Shown here: positions 32,762 through 40,453 of the stretch, piece after piece | Layout: the number at the start of each line of letters is the position of its first letter | Numbering within the stretch: position 1 is the first letter of the stretch | DNA from: Terriglobia bacterium | GTDB lineage: Bacteria; Acidobacteriota; Terriglobia; Terriglobales; Acidobacteriaceae | Length of the DNA: 64,000 bases | NCBI GenBank assembly: GCA_020072645.1 | Contig: JAIQGK010000003.1 | Coordinates: 124,001-188,000 of the forward strand | Direction: 5' to 3' | Notes under the pieces: model-generated | The model's database searches: none | What the model saw: only the letters and a program-made list of their open reading frames with translations | Told to the model about the DNA's origin: nothing | Position numbers and translations under genes: made by a program

Positions 32762-32792
32762 CCCGGGACCATCCAGTCCCGGGTTTCTATTT
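32762..32792 (+). terminator. Terminator after the Ig-like gene
   Basis: An 8-bp stem CCCGGGAC/GTCCCGGG followed by TTTCTATTT. It lies between convergent genes; the T-run favours plus-strand transcripts. Confidence 0.8.
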
Positions 32793-34259
32793 GTTGCCTG
32801 CGCGTTCGGTGTTCGATGTGAGGCTCACTCGCACCCAGTACTCCGGCTTGGGCGGAGGCGTAAATGTGGCCTTCGCCAGCTTTGGCCGCAGGCAGGCATC
32901 GCTTGCAGTCTCCGGCACCACCAGCATCTGCTGTATCGACCCACTCTTGCTCACTTGCAGGATCAGCAGAGTCGGCGTTGGTCCGCTGGCAGTTGCACTG
33001 CAATCTTTTACGGAGCGCAGATAGCGGCTGGAAAACTCCTGCGCTATCACGCTGTCATATTTCTGTCCTTCCAGCGTGGCCACATTGGCTGCCACCGCTT
33101 TATAAGCGTCCATGATCTTGCGGAAGGGAACAGCGGAACTTCTGGCCCACGTTTTCACCTTGTCAAAATAATCTTTCGTCCCCCATGTGCCTGGGTCCCA
33201 GTGATCGCCAATCTGCGTCATGGTTTCGTCCGTCACCATGTAATCGCCAAACCGCGCCGCCATCTGCGCCAGTTGGTTTTGCCCGACTTGAGTCATGCCG
33301 TACTGCGCCACCAGCGCCTGGTATCCCACCATTGCCCGCGACCATGAAAGATGCTGCACAATGTTTCCCAGATCGCGGTCGCTCATCAGTGACTGCGTAA
33401 TCTGCCAGTAAAGAATGTCGCCCGCTTTGCCTCCGGCCTTATTGGCCGACTCCTCAATAAACTTTTCTATGTCGCCTTCTTTGCCGCGCCACTTCGGCAT
33501 CAGTCCGCGTGCCACTTCCTGGTAGCTGTAATAAAATTCCGGCTCATACGCGATTGCCCTCTGCAAAAACGCGGTCAGGTCTTCGGCTGCCCAGCCGTCC
33601 AGCCGCCCGATTTGCAACATCACGTAATACCACTCCGGACATTTCCCTTCGGCCCGCTGCAACTCCGTTTCCGCCAGCTTCAGGCGTTCTTGCATCAGCC
33701 GGCCGCCTTCCGGCGTTACAGAAGCTGCGTCGCCATAGCCGCGTGCCTGCCATGCATAATTCAGGTAGGCATAACCCAGCGCCACCCGCGCCGTGGCAGA
33801 TTCAGGACGCTGTGCCGCCCAGCGTTTCAACCGGTCCAGCGTGTCAGCCCACTCGGCTTCGGTCAGGGGTGGCTTCCCGTTGGGCGACTCAACCGCGGAA
33901 TAGAACGCATAAAGCCTCCAGCCGCCGCCGGGAAACCTCGTCCTGCCGGCGCGTTCCGCCGCGGCCACGCTATCCAGGACCAGGAAGTTTTCCTGCTCGA
34001 TCTGCGTTCTTACGCGTGTCACGAATGCCGGCTCATCTTTCTCAGCCAATATCACGGCGATGGCATTTAAATCGTCGGTCGTCGGTAACGTCCGTGGCCC
34101 AGCCGTCGCCTTCTCTGCCGTAGAGGGCGAGTCTTCGCCCTTGGCCGCGCGGATCCTGCGCGCTACGTCGCCCAATGAACTCTGGGCTGCCAACTTCAAG
34201 CCGGACATCGCCAACACCATCGCCAACAACATGCCTGGATAGAGAAATCTTCGCCGCAT
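32787..34259 (-). CDS. Secreted protein, possibly DUF4034
   Basis: About 490 residues from ATG 34259. Signal peptide LYPGMLLAMVLAMSGLKLAAQ; then mostly helical, TPR-like sequence (WADTLDRLKRWAAQRPESATARVALGYAYLNYAW, FLQRAIAYEPEFYYSYQEVARG). A small beta-rich C-terminal end (TLLILQVSKSGSIQQMLVVPET) resembles TonB-C-like ends of envelope proteins. The middle (DLNAIAVILAEKDEPAFVTRVRTQI) recalls DUF4034, but I am not sure. Function unknown. Confidence 0.65.
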   Translation of the reverse strand: MRRRFLYPGMLLAMVLAMSGLKLAAQSSLGDVARRIRAAKGEDSPSTAEKATAGPRTLPTTDDLNAIAVILAEKDEPAFVTRVRTQIEQENFLVLDSVAAAERAGRTRFPGGGWRLYAFYSAVESPNGKPPLTEAEWADTLDRLKRWAAQRPESATARVALGYAYLNYAWQARGYGDAASVTPEGGRLMQERLKLAETELQRAEGKCPEWYYVMLQIGRLDGWAAEDLTAFLQRAIAYEPEFYYSYQEVARGLMPKWRGKEGDIEKFIEESANKAGGKAGDILYWQITQSLMSDRDLGNIVQHLSWSRAMVGYQALVAQYGMTQVGQNQLAQMAARFGDYMVTDETMTQIGDHWDPGTWGTKDYFDKVKTWARSSAVPFRKIMDAYKAVAANVATLEGQKYDSVIAQEFSSRYLRSVKDCSATASGPTPTLLILQVSKSGSIQQMLVVPETASDACLRPKLAKATFTPPPKPEYWVRVSLTSNTERAGNK

Positions 34260-34820
34260 GCCCTCAAGCATAGGCCACCCAGCCCGCCAGCCGACAGTTA
34301 CAGGAGTGCTAAGTCATTGACCGATAAGGCCACTGTCGAATGATCGTCAGCGCCGCCTGCCGGCCGTAGCCTAGCCGAGGCGCTCTCCAGCTTTTGCAGC
34401 AACTCCCCGGCATAATCCTCGTCGATGCATTTTCGATCAATGCCTGCGCACCTCCCGAATCGTCCGCTGCACGGTCTTCTCCGCGCCGCACGATATCACC
34501 ATCCTTCGCGGCTCCGCGCCTCCGTGGGATGTTTGTTTTCCGGGCCAAATTCTCGATCCGTTCCATCCATGTTTATCCGTGGTAGGGTTTTGTTTTTCCC
34601 CGATCTGCGTCTATCTGCGTAATCTGCGGCGAAAGATGTTTTGCCTTTTCAATCTTTCCTCCGCGCCGCCCCGGTAAAATTTTGATTCTCAATTATCCAA
34701 TTTGCCCAATCTTCGTCAGTCTAGGACCGCGCACATCTTATCCGTTCTTGATGAAAATTCACTTAAAAGCTTTGCGCTCTGCTCTCTAAACTGTTGGCGG
34801 GTTGTCAGGGGGTAATCGAA
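34260..34820. repeat. 560-bp gap with degenerate repeat fragments
   Basis: It holds pieces seen elsewhere in this genome's gaps: CTCCGCGCCTCCGTGGGATG, TTTATCCGTGGTAGGG and CTGCGTCTATCTGCGTAATC TGCGGCG. The first recurs at 36630-36652. A CATTGACCGATAAGGCCAC motif at 34315 recurs, slightly changed, at 35936, just past the next gene. No gene seen. Confidence 0.45.
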
Positions 34821-35942
34821 ATGAAGAGGATCGCTTGCATTGGCTTGCTCTGTTCGTTCGCAACCCTTGGTTTGTGCGCAGACCTCAAGGTCACCATGCT
34901 GAAGGATTCTGCCCCGCCAGATCAGGTGCAGCCTGCGGGCTCGTCTGCCACGCTACCTCCAGATGGTGGCTCGGTTACGATCTACGTTCATGGCGCATCG
35001 CAACGCATCGAGTTCATGGGGCCCATACCCTGGATTCAGCGCTCGCACATGCTGGCCACCCTTCCATTTTTTTCGGCTGTACCACAGCGGCGGCCGCACA
35101 TAGCGGTAATCACTCATTGTGACACCGGATTGGTGGATGAGTTATATCTCGATACGCACACATACATTGAGTTCAAAGCGCCAAAATACCTGGCTGGAAA
35201 AGATTTTCTGAAACTGGCGGAAAAGGCGCGGAAGCAATCGGAAAAATATATGACGGCCACTACTCTCGATACAGGAGAATCAAAGGATTTCTTTGGCCAT
35301 ACAGCTCACCACAAAGTCACCACGCTCACGCAGAAGACCGCCGGGAACCGGATAGCTTCATCGGTTCTCCACGGAAAAACAGTCACTACGGAAGTTACCT
35401 ACTATCGGGACATTCAATACCAGGAGACCATCGACGGTTGGTACATCGATTTACCGCAGCCAGGATGCGCTCCGGAATATCTCCGGCAAGGTCTGGCTGT
35501 CCCGGCAACATTCATGGATGACTGCGGCAATGACGGTCAGTATGTTTGTGATCCGTTGGCTGGTGGTGACGTTCGGACTCCATGGAGCAACGACGAACTA
35601 CGATCATGGCAGGGCTTCCGGGCGTATTCTCCAATGCCAGGTCCCGCCGATACCAGTGTTCCGCTCGGGGTGCGTGAGACCACGGTGGATGATTACACAA
35701 AAAGGTCCTCAACCAGCTTTGTCCGCACTTATCTGGTTTACACCGGCTTTCTTCCTTCAGGACTTGCCGTTTCCCAAAAGACCAGCGGCGAGGTTACGCT
35801 CAAGGAATATCCATCCAGAAAGGGGCTCAAGAAGACAGAGACTCCATGGGGTTACACAGTGACGGAATTGTCAGAGGATCCGCTGGATCCGGCCTTGTTC
35901 GCCGTGCCCGCTGACTTTAAGAAGACCCCCGTTACTCATTGA
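34821..35942 (+). CDS. Secreted protein of unknown function
   Basis: A 373-residue protein starting at ATG 34821 after AGGGGG. Signal peptide IACIGLLCSFATLGLCA; the mature part is beta-rich and hydrophilic, with LYLDTHTYIEFKAPKY, KVTTLTQKTAGNRI and a C-terminal ALFAVPADFKK. The VT..T..Y..EFK pattern recalls periplasmic proteins that track outer-membrane lipoprotein cargo, but I cannot name the family. There are four Cys in the mature part. It stands alone between repeat-rich gaps. Confidence 0.6.
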   Translation: MKRIACIGLLCSFATLGLCADLKVTMLKDSAPPDQVQPAGSSATLPPDGGSVTIYVHGASQRIEFMGPIPWIQRSHMLATLPFFSAVPQRRPHIAVITHCDTGLVDELYLDTHTYIEFKAPKYLAGKDFLKLAEKARKQSEKYMTATTLDTGESKDFFGHTAHHKVTTLTQKTAGNRIASSVLHGKTVTTEVTYYRDIQYQETIDGWYIDLPQPGCAPEYLRQGLAVPATFMDDCGNDGQYVCDPLAGGDVRTPWSNDELRSWQGFRAYSPMPGPADTSVPLGVRETTVDDYTKRSSTSFVRTYLVYTGFLPSGLAVSQKTSGEVTLKEYPSRKGLKKTETPWGYTVTELSEDPLDPALFAVPADFKKTPVTH

Positions 35943-35977
35943 TCGAAAAGGCCACGCCGGATAGGCCCGGTCTGTAC

Positions 35978-36616
35978 CTACTGTTTCTTTGCTTCCACCT
36001 TCACCAGTAATGTTTCCGGCCCGCCGTTATTGCTTACATACTGCTCGCTGATCAGCTTGCTCGGCGACTCCAGCCATGTCGCGTTACGGAGCTTGATAGA
36101 TGCCTGGCCGGGAAACTCTCCGCGAAATACCAGCTTGTCTCCTTCGAACGCGCCGGTCTCGACAATCGCTCCGGGGAACGAATCGCCAAATACATAGGCC
36201 TTGTACTTGCTTTCCGACATGTCCCAGGTAAGCACGAGCATGCCTTCAAAGTCGCCAACAGGTCCTTTCGAATGAAAAGTATTGACCAGAGAGTTGCCGC
36301 CCGGCCCCAATTTGCTGGAGTATACGCCGGTGTTAGTTGCACCCTGGGGCGCCATGGCTGACTTGGGATACGTCTCGGTGTAAGTCCAATTGCCGACATA
36401 GAAGCCAAGGCGCTTCATCTCTGCTGCTCCCGGCTTTGCTTTTGCCTCCTGAATTTGTGAGGGCTTTGCTTCTGAATTTTGCTGGGCCCTACTTAGGCCC
36501 CCGACCGTAACCGCGAGAAGCATCAAGCCGAGAAGAGCCATTGTTCTGAAACTGGAACCAGACCACGCAGGACCTTTTCGCATAGATAATTGCCTCTGAT
36601 TCGTCTCGTCAATCAT
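35978..36616 (-). CDS. DUF1579-type secreted protein
   Basis: A 212-residue protein. A hydrophobic segment (ALLGLMLLAVTVGGLSRAQQ) after a short charged end gives an unusual late signal peptide or anchor. The rest fits the DUF1579 pattern: LGFYVGNWTYTETYP, VNTFHSKGPVGDFEGMLVLTWDMSESKYKAYVFGD, and a beta-barrel-like end. The start at 36616 has GGGAGGG six bases upstream. Function unknown. Confidence 0.72.
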   Translation of the reverse strand: MIDETNQRQLSMRKGPAWSGSSFRTMALLGLMLLAVTVGGLSRAQQNSEAKPSQIQEAKAKPGAAEMKRLGFYVGNWTYTETYPKSAMAPQGATNTGVYSSKLGPGGNSLVNTFHSKGPVGDFEGMLVLTWDMSESKYKAYVFGDSFPGAIVETGAFEGDKLVFRGEFPGQASIKLRNATWLESPSKLISEQYVSNNGGPETLLVKVEAKKQ

Positions 36617-36657
36617 TCACACCCTCCCATTCTTCTCCGCGCCTCCGCGGTGAGATT

Positions 36658-37410
36658 TTATTTTTTGGATTTTTCCCACGCCTTGGCATACTTCCAGCTC
36701 ACATATGCGGCATGATTCATCAGTACCAGCAGGCCTTCGCGGCCGTCCAGGAATCCGCCGCGAAAAAAATATGCCCAGATGAATCTCACTAGAGGCCGCA
36801 GAACGATATTCACCACGCTGAATCCGACCTTCCGCTCACGCGCCACCATGTCCGCTCCCAGTGATGAATAGCGGTTCGCGTGCTCGATAAAACTTTCCAG
36901 CGTCGGATAGGCGTGATGGATCATGTCGCCTTTTATGTGGCCCAGTTCGCCCGCCATTTTCATGTCTTCATGCACGTCGCGCAGCTCAAACGTCGCCGCG
37001 CCGCGCCGGATCAGCCGCAGTTTAGGGTCAGGATAATAACCGCTCCGCTTGATCCATTTGCCGAAATAAAGATTGCGGCGATTCATTGTGTATCCGGCAA
37101 ACTGCGGCGTGCCCGATTTGAGCAGCGCCTTGATGCTGGCTGCCAGCTCCGAGCTCGCCTCTTCGTCGGCGTCCAACGAGAGAATCCAATCGCACGTCGC
37201 TTTCTCCAGTGACGAGTTTTTCTGCCGCGCAAAGCCCTTCCATGGCTCCACAAATACCTTCGCCCCGAATGACCGGGCTATGGTTACCGTCGCGTCCGTG
37301 CTGCCTGAATCGACCAGAACAATCTCGTCGGCAATGTCTTTCACGCTCTGCAGCGTGCGGCCGATGTTCGCTTCTTCGTTGAGCGTGATGATGCAAACAG
37401 AAAGACTCAT
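36658..37410 (-). CDS. Family 2 glycosyltransferase
   Basis: A 250-residue GT-A fold enzyme with LSVCIITLNEEANIGRTLQSVKDIADEIVLVDSGSTD at the start and LSLDADEE as the metal-binding DxD-like site near residue 94. The GYTMNRRNLYFGKWIKRSGYYPD and LRLIRRGAATF segments match the WaaE/lipopolysaccharide-core type of family 2 enzyme. It probably adds a sugar to a surface glycan or lipid. No other cell-wall gene is adjacent. Confidence 0.88.
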   Translation of the reverse strand: MSLSVCIITLNEEANIGRTLQSVKDIADEIVLVDSGSTDATVTIARSFGAKVFVEPWKGFARQKNSSLEKATCDWILSLDADEEASSELAASIKALLKSGTPQFAGYTMNRRNLYFGKWIKRSGYYPDPKLRLIRRGAATFELRDVHEDMKMAGELGHIKGDMIHHAYPTLESFIEHANRYSSLGADMVARERKVGFSVVNIVLRPLVRFIWAYFFRGGFLDGREGLLVLMNHAAYVSWKYAKAWEKSKK

Positions 37411-37527
37411 GCGCGGAAGGATAACAGGAGCCGAAAGCGCCGGTCACGCTGGCTGCTATGAAGCAGCTTGTCATACGCCCTCTTCACCACTAAACTCGCC
37501 CCAGCACTTCTCTAAAAAGAGTTCCTT

Positions 37528-38259
37528 TTGGCGCACAACCCACAAGGCGACGCATTTCCCCTGACCCGCCACTCCGTGGTGGCGGCCGCGCAAGGCCGCG
37601 ATCCGGAAGAACGAAGCCGCGCCATGGACGCCATCACCACCTCATATTGGCGTCCTGTCTACAAGTACGTGCGCCTGCGCTGGCACGTGGAGCGTGAAGA
37701 CGCTGAGGATTTCACCCAGGACTTTTTCTCCCGCCTGCTGGAGAAAGACTTTCTTGTCTCGTACGATCCCGCAAAAGGCAAGCTGCGCACATTTCTTCGC
37801 ACATGCATTGATCGCTTCTTCATGAACCAGCTCCGCGATGCGCACCGCCAGAAGCGCGGCGACTCCGCCGTCCACATCTCGCTCGACTTTGAAGAAGCCG
37901 AGCATGAGCTTGCCGCATCCACGCAGACCGGCTCTGCGGAAGATTATTTTGAAAAAGAATGGGTGCGGACATTGTTCGCCCTGGCCGTTGAGCGTTTGCG
38001 TATGCAATGCCAGTCAGCAGGGAAGACCACACAGTTTACCGTCTTCGAACGCTACGACCTCGGCGATGAAGACACGCGGCCTTCCTACGTCGCCTTGGCG
38101 GAAGAGTTCAGCATCGCCGCCACAGACGTGACCAACTATCTCGCTTTTGCCAGACGAGAATTCCGCCGCTGCGTGCTGGCCCAGCTTCGTGACATGACAG
38201 GCAGCGACGAAGAATTTCAACGCGAGGCTCGATCGCTGCTTGGAGTCGAACCAAAATGA
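37528..38259 (+). CDS. ECF-like RNA polymerase sigma factor
   Basis: A 243-residue protein with region 2 (TSYWRPVYKYVRLRWHVEREDAEDFTQDFFSRLLEK) and region 4 (YVALAEEFSIAATDVTNYLAFARREFRRCVLAQL). It would direct RNA polymerase to a specific promoter set. Its stop overlaps the kinase start by ATGA, so the two are translationally coupled. Sigma factors beside Ser/Thr kinases are thought to be controlled by phosphorylation in place of an anti-sigma factor, and none is visible here. Confidence 0.82.
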   Translation: MAHNPQGDAFPLTRHSVVAAAQGRDPEERSRAMDAITTSYWRPVYKYVRLRWHVEREDAEDFTQDFFSRLLEKDFLVSYDPAKGKLRTFLRTCIDRFFMNQLRDAHRQKRGDSAVHISLDFEEAEHELAASTQTGSAEDYFEKEWVRTLFALAVERLRMQCQSAGKTTQFTVFERYDLGDEDTRPSYVALAEEFSIAATDVTNYLAFARREFRRCVLAQLRDMTGSDEEFQREARSLLGVEPK

Positions 38260-39329
38260 AGTTCCTCCCAGACCAGGTCGTCGTGCGCCTGCAAGCCGGG
38301 ATGCAGACTCCCGATCTTTCCGGCACACGCTATCGTGCGCTTGAACTTCTTGGCCATGGCGGCATGGGCACGGTATGGCTGGCGCATGATTCCATTTTGC
38401 AGCGACCCGTCGCGCTCAAGGTCCTTGTGGCGGAAAACAGCTCGGCTGATCTGGCCGCGCGGCTCATGCAGGAAGCCGTGGTGCTGGCCCGACTGGAACA
38501 TCCCGGCATTGTTCCCGTGCATGACGCCGGTACACTCCACGATGGCCGCACGTTTTATTGTATGAAACACGTAGAAGGCCAGACGCTTGATCGTTACGCG
38601 CTCAAACTGCCCCTGCGTGAAAGACTGCGTCTCGTCCAGCGCATCGCTGAGCCGCTGGCATTTGCCCATTCCCGCGGCATCATCCATCGTGATCTCAAGC
38701 CCGCCAACGTCATGGTTGGTTCTTTTGGTGAGGTGCTGATCGTGGACTGGGGACTGGCGAAGATCATGGGCAGCGCATCGGCGGCGGATCAAGTCTCACA
38801 GCATGTCACGGATGCAACCGGACTATCCTCGACCGGGACACAAGTGTCAGGGCACGAGTTTACTCGTGCCGTCCAGGACCCCTTAAGATCCGGGGCTTTA
38901 GCCCCTGAAAATGCTCTAGCCACCACAGCGCACGGTTCCGTTCTCGGTACCCCCGGATACATGGCGCCGGAACAGGAATGCGGAGATGTAAACGTGATCG
39001 ACCAGCGCACAGATGTTTTTGCCCTCGGCTCAATCCTCAAATATCTTTTGCAGGAACCGCCCGGCTCGCGGCAGCATGAAGCATATGCACGTCCGCTGCA
39101 GGCGATCTGCGCCAAAGCCATGTCCGCTGAAATTTCCGCGCGTTATGCGTCTGTGCAAGAACTCGCCGCCGACGTGGGCAGATATCTTGACGGAATGCCG
39201 GTCACCGCCTATCGCGAAAACATTTTCGAGCGCACCGCGCGCCTGGTGGGCCGCAATCGAGTGGCCGTCGTCCTGGTCCTGGCATATCTCTTCATGCGCC
39301 TGTTATTTATTCTTTTCTCTCGGCGCTGA
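38256..39329 (+). CDS. Membrane Ser/Thr protein kinase with insert
   Basis: A 357-residue Hanks-type kinase with glycine loop GHGGMGTVWLAHD, catalytic Lys in VALKVL, HRDLKPANVM, DWGLAK (for DFG) and GTPGYMAPEQ. One C-terminal membrane helix (VAVVLVLAYLFMRLLFIL) ends the protein with almost nothing outside, so there is no sensor domain. The stretch between DWGLAK and GTPGYMAPEQ is unusually long, because a palindromic DNA element (38840-38925) lies in it in frame. The GTPGYMAPEQ element is intact after the insert. Coupled to the upstream sigma factor gene. Confidence 0.88.
   Translation: MKFLPDQVVVRLQAGMQTPDLSGTRYRALELLGHGGMGTVWLAHDSILQRPVALKVLVAENSSADLAARLMQEAVVLARLEHPGIVPVHDAGTLHDGRTFYCMKHVEGQTLDRYALKLPLRERLRLVQRIAEPLAFAHSRGIIHRDLKPANVMVGSFGEVLIVDWGLAKIMGSASAADQVSQHVTDATGLSSTGTQVSGHEFTRAVQDPLRSGALAPENALATTAHGSVLGTPGYMAPEQECGDVNVIDQRTDVFALGSILKYLLQEPPGSRQHEAYARPLQAICAKAMSAEISARYASVQELAADVGRYLDGMPVTAYRENIFERTARLVGRNRVAVVLVLAYLFMRLLFILFSRR
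38840..38925 (+). repeat. Palindromic element inserted in the kinase gene
   Basis: Two hairpins lie close together: GGCACGAG-TTTA-CTCGTGCC (38851-38870) and GGGGC-TTTA-GCCCC (38892-38905). Both have TTTA loops and are in frame within the kinase. The look is that of a small mobile palindromic repeat, not of protein-coding evolution. Confidence 0.7.
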
Positions 39330-39436
39330 TTTTCGCGGCACAAATTAATTGGCCGAGCTTAAAAATAATTTAAAGGTTCCGGCAAAAGCGGGTAATACGC
39401 TAGTAGAGACATCATCTCTCAGAGGGAGTGAGCAAT

Positions 39437-39796
39437 ATGAGCAACAAGATTGTGCTGGGTCTGGTGCTGGGCGGCGTTTTGGGCATTCTGGATGGGCTTA
39501 CGGCGTGGTTCACTCCGGCGGTGCGCGCCGGGATCGTCGGGATCGTTTTCGGATCGATGATCAAAGGCCTGATCGCGGGTGTCCTAATTGGTTTCTTTGC
39601 CCGCAAAGTCCACTCGCTCGCGCTAGGCATCGTGTTCGGCCTGGCCGTCGGCGCATTTCTGGCATGGATCATCGCCTTCATGCAGCATGGCTACTACTTC
39701 CAGATCATGCTTCCCGGCGCGATGGTTGGCTTGATCGTCGGCTACGCCACGCAGAAGTATGGATCGGCAAGACAGGCGCAGCGGGCGGGAGCCTGA
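39437..39796 (+). CDS. Small hydrophobic membrane protein
   Basis: A 119-residue protein with about four membrane-spanning stretches (VLGLVLGGVLGILDGLTAWF, GIVGIVFGSMIKGLIAGVLIGFF, LALGIVFGLAVGAFLAWIIAF, ILPGAMVGLIVGYA-like), Gly-rich throughout. AGGGAG lies nine bases before ATG 39437. It resembles small membrane proteins of unknown function. It lies 107 bp past the kinase. Confidence 0.7.
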   Translation: MSNKIVLGLVLGGVLGILDGLTAWFTPAVRAGIVGIVFGSMIKGLIAGVLIGFFARKVHSLALGIVFGLAVGAFLAWIIAFMQHGYYFQIMLPGAMVGLIVGYATQKYGSARQAQRAGA

Positions 39797-39832
39797 TCCC
39801 CTTGGCAACCCGAAGCTGCGAGAGGAAACCTG

Positions 39833-40453
39833 CTACCGTTGTTTGACGAGCTCATCTGACAGCAGGCGCGCCTTCACCGCCAGCGTGTGAGCGCGGGCAG
39901 GATCGTTTTCCGTGGTGGCGGTGCGGCTTTGCTTGATGAATTCCCTGATCTGTGCCCGCATCGCCTCTTCATCTTTTGATAGCGTGCGTGTGATCCCGTT
40001 CAGGTTGGCTTCCGCGCCTTGCAGAAGCTGGTCCGTTGAAGCCTGGTTGTTTCCCCCGTCAGCGGGTGTCGGACCCGGGGAAATCTGGCCCGTCTGCGCC
40101 GGAGTAGGCGCGGGCTCCGCTGGAATGATTTTCTTGGGATTGTTGTGCGCCACTTCAGATTTCTCGCCCGGTTTCTTCGTGGCCGCATGGCGCGTGTGTT
40201 TGGGCTTGCTCTTTTCCGCTGTCTTTTTCCCGGTCTGGGGCTGCTCGGCCGGTGTTGCTGTTGGCTGCGCTTCTGGCTGCTGCGGCGCGGGTTGCGGTTC
40301 GGTCTCGGCGGGCGTGGGCGTGGCCTCCGGCGTTGCCGTTGGAGGCGGTTGCTGCGGCATCACCAATACCGGCTTCTTATGCTCGCAGCCTGAAACGATC
40401 AATGCGAGCAATAATATGCCGGCGGCTGCTGTGTTTAGACGAAGTGTTTTCAT
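39833..40453 (-). CDS. Pro-rich lipoprotein in sensor-kinase operon
   Basis: A 206-residue protein with a type II signal (GILLLALIVSGC), the Cys at about 22. A long Pro/Thr/Ala/Glu-rich region (residues 28-135) follows, then a helical C-terminal part (STDQLLQGAEANLNGITRTLSKDEEAMRAQIREFIKQS). Its start overlaps the end of the kinase gene by 4 bp, so it is translated with it. It may be a periplasmic partner of the kinase sensor domain (inferred). Confidence 0.75.
   Translation of the reverse strand: MKTLRLNTAAAGILLLALIVSGCEHKKPVLVMPQQPPPTATPEATPTPAETEPQPAPQQPEAQPTATPAEQPQTGKKTAEKSKPKHTRHAATKKPGEKSEVAHNNPKKIIPAEPAPTPAQTGQISPGPTPADGGNNQASTDQLLQGAEANLNGITRTLSKDEEAMRAQIREFIKQSRTATTENDPARAHTLAVKARLLSDELVKQR

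Noticed and set aside
34260-34820. Possible gene in the 560-bp gap
   Set aside because: The open frames are short and made of repeat fragments.
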